Shown: one piece after another, positions 58,301 through 64,000 of the stretch
How positions within the stretch are numbered: position 1 is the first letter of the stretch
How the letters are laid out: each line of letters starts with the position of its first letter
Assembly (NCBI RefSeq): GCF_050908995.1
Contig: NC_135132.1
Coordinates: 5,513,001 to 5,577,000, forward strand
Source of the DNA: Andrena cerasifolii
Taxonomy: Eukaryota; Arthropoda; Insecta; Hymenoptera; Andrenidae
Length of the DNA stretch: 64,000 nt
Direction of reading: 5' to 3'
Made by a program: the position numbers and the translations under genes
The notes under the pieces: generated by a model
Told to the model about the DNA's origin: nothing
Seen by the model: the letters and a program-made list of their open reading frames with translations, nothing else
Databases searched by the model: none

Positions 58301-60969
58301 AAATTCTGTAGGTTGCTTAAACTGCAAAATATGTTTTGCCTGAAACTGTTACGAATGAAATTGAATGAAACACTAAACGATACTAATAAATATAGTAAAT
58401 TATAAATATTTCAAAACTGAAGGATAATAAATAATATCACTCTTTAGTGATTCTTCGGACGAAAGTTTCATTTATTATCACTATGAAGTTCCACATGTGT
58501 TGGTAACCATCAATCGCTTCAAAACGTACAATTCATTTTAATAGTTCAAACAAAAATACTCGCTGTATGTTCAAACCCTTCACTACTTTCGCCAAAAAAT
58601 ACCCAATTCAGAGCATACAAGCCACCAATCAAGAAACCGAGTTAAAGAAGAGAGTTTTCCTGTCGAAGAAGATTAATAACAGAATTCTCAAATTGATTCC
58701 TCGATATAAATGTCCATTCACCAAAAGCATGCAATCCGTTCATATCATTTTATGCAAAATTAAATCTTCTTTGTCCTCATACTTTCAAAGCTCAATTAGC
58801 CTTATTTTACACCACTTCTTTCCTTTCCCATACCTTCCACAGTAAAGTCTAGAAATGACGCCGCTGTAGGGCCCATTTTCCCGCCCCATTGCAATGCGAA
58901 AATACGAGCAGCTCCGGCACAGCGAGTTTTATTCCTCGCCGGCTAATAGAGTGTAATCATGCACGCGAACGCCGGCCGTCTATAATTAGCATGCAAAAGA
59001 ATTGCATGCCTCCTCGAGCTCTCCCGCCCCGCCAGAATTCCTCCATAATTCAGCTTTCGTCGCGCGCGCAAATAACGCCGATAACGGATTAAACGCGCTG
59101 GCTCCCTGCTGTTAAATTACGCCCTGCATCGCAATATAATACCGTTTTTAATTTTTGTATCATTGCCGCTCATTGAATTGCGCGCGTGACCCCCCCCCCC
59201 TCTTCCCGCGCCCCTCCGAAGGACTTGTTCGACGAAATTGTTGTAGACGTCTGCTCTAATTGTTCCCGTGATTATTGCTTGTTATCGCGATTCACGTAAC
59301 TCGCGCTGCGGGGAAATTAATAATTCGAAATGCCGACGAATTTTCGTGAAATCTCTTTGTTCGGACCAACAGTTGAAACGTTTGGGTTTTCTTGCTGTGG
59401 TTCAGGAAATACTATCAGGTTTAGTAGAACGTAATAAGTTTTTATGTTGGTATTGAAATTTATATAGGTTATGTAGGTTCAGCTTTACTGGAGGCAGTGA
59501 AAAAGTACCTTGACATGATGTGTAAATTTATAGCGCATTGTGTTAGCTACGTATCGTTCTTACGATTTTTTGATAATCCTGAATAACCTATAATTTTGAT
59601 TAATAGGCTTTCAGATATCCTTGAAGTCCAAAAGTAAAAGGCAATGCAAATATGGCGATAGATATACATAAGTGTCTTTACGGCCATAAAACTGCCATCA
59701 AGTCTAACCTCAAAGTGTATTCGTAAAACTTTTACGTAACTTCTCCGTTTTGGTAAAAATACTTCCAGTGCTTTTGTTTCGCACAGACGCAGTGGTGGTC
59801 AGAAGGGTACTAGAAAACATTTTTCCACGTGTGTATAAGTAATTTAAATATATTGTATGTACAAGTAACTAGAATACTAGACTTTACTTATCATGTTGGT
59901 ATGACTGGTGCATTTCAAGGAACCCCCTGAGTCCATACAAAACAGATAAGAATACAGCCTAATTTATCATCCCAATTTTCTCATTACATTTAACTTCTCT
60001 TTTGACCATCGCTGTATCATTTAGGATCAGGACTTGCAAAAGCTTCACAAAGTCTCTGTATGTAAATATTAGCTACATTCTACTGTACCATTTTAATACT
60101 CCACTCGTTAATCTTACCCAAATCCGTCGCCCGAAATCCCCACGTGAGGGGTACCCCATCAAGCTAATTATTAACATTGCAACAACTCGGCAACATTGAT
60201 CGATCCCCCATCGAGCATCGGCTATTATCTCGAGTCGCTCGACCGTATAATTGCCACCTAATGATCTCCTCGGAATTATTGACTAACCACTGTTAAGTAA
60301 CACCGTCGACGCGCGGCTGCCGTTTAATAACGTTATGACGCACAAATGGATATCGGTCGATGCTCGGTGTGTTTATTGTTCGGCGGATCGTAATTCTCGT
60401 GTAACACCAATTACCGCTTCGACTCCGCCCCCCACCTCCCCCCTCTGTAAAATTAATCCCCCGCCCTCCCTTAGCGCGAGCCTGCGAGTCAGAGATTTCC
60501 CAGCACGGTGAGAATATGGGAGGTATCCTGGAGACAACGGAATTTCCATTGCGAAGATAATCGTGGCCCATTACGGCATAACGAGATTTCGACCGCGGTC
60601 AGCGGGTATTATTCTTCCCGTTTCGTTGTAGTTAACCCACTATCGGTGTCACCTAATGTGGCGGTTTGGTTTCATTTCGTGGCGGCCAATCCGCCGCTGT
60701 TCATCGATTAATTCCCCGTTGGCGGTGAGAAAAAACTTAGGCTGGTAGGTTGTTTTGATGATGACATGAGAGCGATAAAAGGTGGGTGTTTTGAAATTTT
60801 ACGCGCAGAATGTTTGTAGGCTCAATGAGGCTTCTTGATAATTCTTGTGGTGAAGCGAATATTTGGAGATTATGACTTGGTTTTTATGGAATGGAGAAAC
60901 ATGTTAAAGTTGCGATGGTGTATTCGGAAATCACTAGCGGAGGAATGTCCAACTTAATTTTTTGCTGAA
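55385..60969. other. Non-coding stretch with possible regulatory islands
   Basis: Short frames only. A CTCF-like match lies at 57,106. A TTAATTAATTAATTAG block lies near 58,148. The CpG-rich islands at 58,860-59,250 (with ATGCAAA and TTGCATGC octamer-like words) and 60,130-60,720 look like regulatory DNA. Eleven C at 59,190-59,200. No transposon ends paired. Confidence 0.45.
57106..57120 (+). promoter_or_regulatory. CTCF-like site
   Basis: CCATGAGATGGCGCC fits 13 of 15 positions of the CTCF core, including the AGATGGCGCC part also present at 9,291 (there on the minus strand). Motif evidence only. Confidence 0.3.
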
Positions 60970-61400
60970 AGTTCTATTGTTACCGGGGATACTACCACTT
61001 GGAGTAGTACTCCATAAGGAATAGTATAAACTACCACCACATAGACTATTACTCTTTAGGCTACCACCACCTAGATGCCTATTGCTTAGGATGCAACCAT
61101 ATAGACTATTACAACTGTGGCAAGTATTGCTTTGACTACCACCACCTAGACTGCTATTCCTTAGGTTACCACCACCTAGGCTACTATTGCTTTGGCTACC
61201 ACTACCTAGAATACTACTCTTTATGCTACCACCACCTGGGCTACTATTCCTTAGGCTACCACCAACTAGACTGCTATTGCTTAGGCTACCAACACCTAGG
61301 TTACTATTACTTAGGCCTTTGACTACCACCACTTGGATTATTATTCTTTATGCTACCACCACCTAGGCTACTATTCTTCAGACTACTACGACGTAGGCTA
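60970..61400 (+). repeat. 30-bp tandem array, about 13 copies
   Basis: The unit CTACCACCACCTAGGCTACT plus ATTCCTTAGG (30 bp) recurs from about 60,987 to 61,396 with moderate divergence. Because 30 is a multiple of three, the minus strand stays open for 132 codons as a ten-residue repeat of the type GGSLRNSSLG. That frame has only a GTG at its start and no methionine codon inside, so I treat it as a repeat artefact. Confidence 0.85.
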
Positions 61401-61404
61401 CTAC

Positions 61405-64000
61405 CATAGAATAAACTGCACCTAGACCCCACCTAAATCATCATGCAGCAAATATTAACAATTCAACCCACATGTGCTAATCAGAGTCTCGCACCCACAG
61501 TCAATTCAAACAAAACACCATTATATATAAACCGAAACTAGATACGCTCTGTTCTATCTCCACCGCTCTGCGTCTATCTGGCGATACTCGTTAACTAATT
61601 CCCACACAACGAAACTCGTGCCAATTACGTGTCTACCCAGGGACAATATCGACGCGTGCGGTTCCGTGCGACGCGTTTCATCGCGAATCACTATCTCAGG
61701 CGGCCCCCGCGGACCTGTAGGCAGGAAAATTGATCGGGAGCCACTGTGCCATTTAATTGTCACCGATTATTCGTGCTCCAGTTTGCCACGTCAACGGCAG
61801 ACAGGGGGCGCGAGCATTACGCGGCTTTCAGGACATCGGGCTGACCGGCCGAAAGATATTACTCCGGTGTTTCATTGGCGTTTAATTAATTCACTAATTA
61901 AGCCCTGTCGATCCGCGGCTCGGTTACCAGCGTCCTCTAAATACTGGCTACCGGAGAATCGCTGGAAACGATACTTATTGTGCGCGGCTGATCATTCCGA
62001 TTGACGTCACGGGATACCCTGTTTCGGGGCCTGACGAATCGCCCGGTGTGTCATTTAATCGATGGTCCCCCGGTAAAAGGAGATGGATTTTGACGGCGGT
62101 AATTCGTCCCAGCAGCCAATCGATGCCAGTGAGACAACTATGTGTCCCTAGGCGGGGGGACTTTCTTTTGCGAACTGACGTAGCGTGATGGAGTGTGCAG
62201 TTAGAGGGAGGGGGGCAGACGTGTCGATGGCTTTGCTACTGTTGACGGTAGGGAGGCCTAGCTAATGGGTATGAAATGCCCATTAACGCGGGGACATGGA
62301 TGTGAAAACAATATGTTGATTTAGAATGGAGGTCCGGGATTTAGGCGGTGGCTTGTTTTGAAGTGTCCAGCTTAGGAGGCTTGACAAATAATCCTATACT
62401 AATGAAATACTCTAGGGAAACTGGTGTTTCCTAGTTGCTTCTGGCGCTGGTAGTTTCTTTTACTAAAGAACTGTGAACTTTGGCGTACTTAATTCTTACA
62501 ATTTGAAATTTCTAATTGTGGAGGCATTAATCATTAAGGATTACAGGGAAATCCCCCTTATTTATTCTTTGGCAATTTACTACACGACTATGCTATACTT
62601 AACCTATTATTCTTCACGCCACCATAATTATTCAAGGCAGAGTATCAACGCGCCACTCGACTCAAACCCTCCAATTTTCAATTCCCAGTCTCCAACAACT
62701 AAAATACCCCAAATTTTAAGTATTAATTTCCAACTACCGCCGCTAAATGCCGCAACCATTAGAAATCCCCGCGACGTTCCTCAATTTACCATGAAACGGC
62801 TACATAGCCCTAGTGTACCCCCCCAGAACTCTCGTCCCTCAACGTTCGAATCACGTACTCCGCTATCGTTCGCATATTTCTTACTCCCGCGTCGTGGATC
62901 GTGTCACCGTCGCGATAAAATCCGAAAATCGCGCGAATACACATCGATCGTGTCCTACTTCCCATGGCTCGTGGCAAGGGGGAGCCCCGAGCAGAGAGCG
63001 AATGGCGCGCGCCTAGCGCCTGTACGGCGACTCGAAGGCGATTGATGGCATCGCAGCTGTCGCTGGGCACACATACACGACCAGCATACACGTGCCTCTT
63101 CTCCCGCAGGGATTTATCGACCTTTAAGGGTGGTCGATTCAATTACCCTCGCGACTGCCCCCCTGCCCCTACCGCGCATGTCGTCTTCACGAAAACAAAG
63201 ATTTAAGCGGGCAACGTGGGGAATCCCGGTCCGAGGCCGGATGGTATAATGGCATTACCACGGAATTACAAGATAAAACAGAGATTATCTGTTTTCACGG
63301 GCGTGCGGCGGCTTCTTTCTGCCGTTTTCGTGCCAACTATCGCGCCACCCTCGTGCTAATGGCCGCTGGTATGTGTGGGAGGGCGACGGCGGACGGGGGC
63401 GTCTCCGGGTCGAAAGAAATTTAGTGTTATTGTAGCTTTAAAGTAGCGCTCAGTGACAGGACGGATTTAATGGGTGAAGAGGGGAGGTGGGGGGGAGGTG
63501 TCCTTTTTAAGGAGTTCGGAGAAATTTCATTTGGAGACGTTCAGTCGGGGATAAAACGGACGACCGTTCATGCTTGTTTGTTGCTTTAATGCGAGAACTG
63601 TCTGGTTGTGGGTTTAATGTCTTTCGTCTCCTTCAGTGAATACTGGTTTCGTTTCGCTGGAGGAGATTGGGGATTCACAGTATTATGCTTGCTATGTAAT
63701 CACAGATTGCCAATGTGGTGCATATATACTTTACAATAAATTCTAATAATATTGGTGAAATAATTCGGAGAATGGTTTTGGTCATTGAAATGTTTTGTGT
63801 TTCACCCTTGTAAATTGTCAATTGTCCTTTAATATTGAGTGGCCGTAACTAGTGAAATTAAATGCTTAAAATGGAATTATCTGTAATGCTAGTAGTTATA
63901 TGGGAGCCATTGGGGGAGTAAGTTTAATTATTCAACTTGTATTCTCTATTTTATTTATCCAATCTGTTAATATTGGTATGATCTGTGCTATTACTTGCAC
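61405..64000. other. Non-coding stretch with a possible regulatory island, no gene recognised
   Basis: A CpG-rich block at 61,560-62,060 includes TTTAATTAATTC and ACTAATTAAG near 61,880-61,900, homeodomain-type sites like those at 27.8 kb. A second GC-rich block runs from 62,820 to 63,410. The 190-codon plus-strand frame ending at 63,045 changes composition midway and has no domain. AT-rich DNA ends the window. Confidence 0.45.

Noticed and set aside
62840..62855. Possible tRNA B box (GTTCGAATC)
   Set aside because: Flanks do not pair and no cloverleaf can be drawn.
62473..63045. 190-codon plus-strand frame
   Set aside because: AT-rich first half and GC-rich second half give unrelated compositions, with no domain; several other frames are open in the second half.

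Overview
This window looks like non-coding DNA from an insect nuclear genome, most likely a hymenopteran (bee, wasp or ant). The reasons are the lack of long or operon-like reading frames, CpG-rich islands alternating with AT-rich stretches, (CG)n microsatellites without CpG loss, scattered TTAGG-type words such as those near 22,970, 25,690 and 53,685, and many small non-autonomous DNA transposons. The organism call is inference. I found no rRNA, tRNA, CRISPR array or confident protein-coding exon. Most reading frames here are short, many lack an ATG, and they do not resemble any family I know.

The best-supported content is mobile DNA. Four elements look hAT-like: 2,492-2,795, 20,060-20,356, 24,887-25,486 and 36,557-37,055. 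Three have an 8-bp target duplication, exact in one and with one mismatch in two. The two larger ones carry dense arrays of short palindromes (TATCGATA in one, ACCGGTT in the other). Two elements have TTAA targets and related ends: 33,004-33,715, which also forms a hairpin with arms of about 275-300 nt, and 47,467-48,147. Two foldback elements (22,510-22,949 and 51,911-52,256) also share related ends. A 148-bp MITE at 19,694-19,841 has a perfect 4-bp target duplication and sits inside one copy of a local tandem duplication. A hairpin of about 30 bp with a 4-nt loop lies at 11,889-11,952.

Five ageing tandem arrays with different units lie at about 13.1, 14.7, 30.5, 55.0 and 61.0 kb, and a sixth, with a 40-bp unit, lies inside a hAT element. 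A pair of similar segments of about 70 bp, 1.6 kb apart (10,988 and 12,597), is not explained by any element I could delimit.

Between the repeats are CpG-rich islands with homeodomain-type sites (27.7-28.0 kb is the clearest, also about 38, 43, 59, 60 and 62 kb) and several good matches to the CTCF core (9.3, 11.66-11.70 and 57.1 kb). Together they suggest a regulatory gene desert or a very large intron, probably near a developmental gene outside the window. Two weak coding candidates are recorded: a 75-residue minus-strand frame with a hydrophobic start and a polyadenylation signal (41,466-41,693), and the longest open frame (12,057-12,860), which is probably fortuitous.
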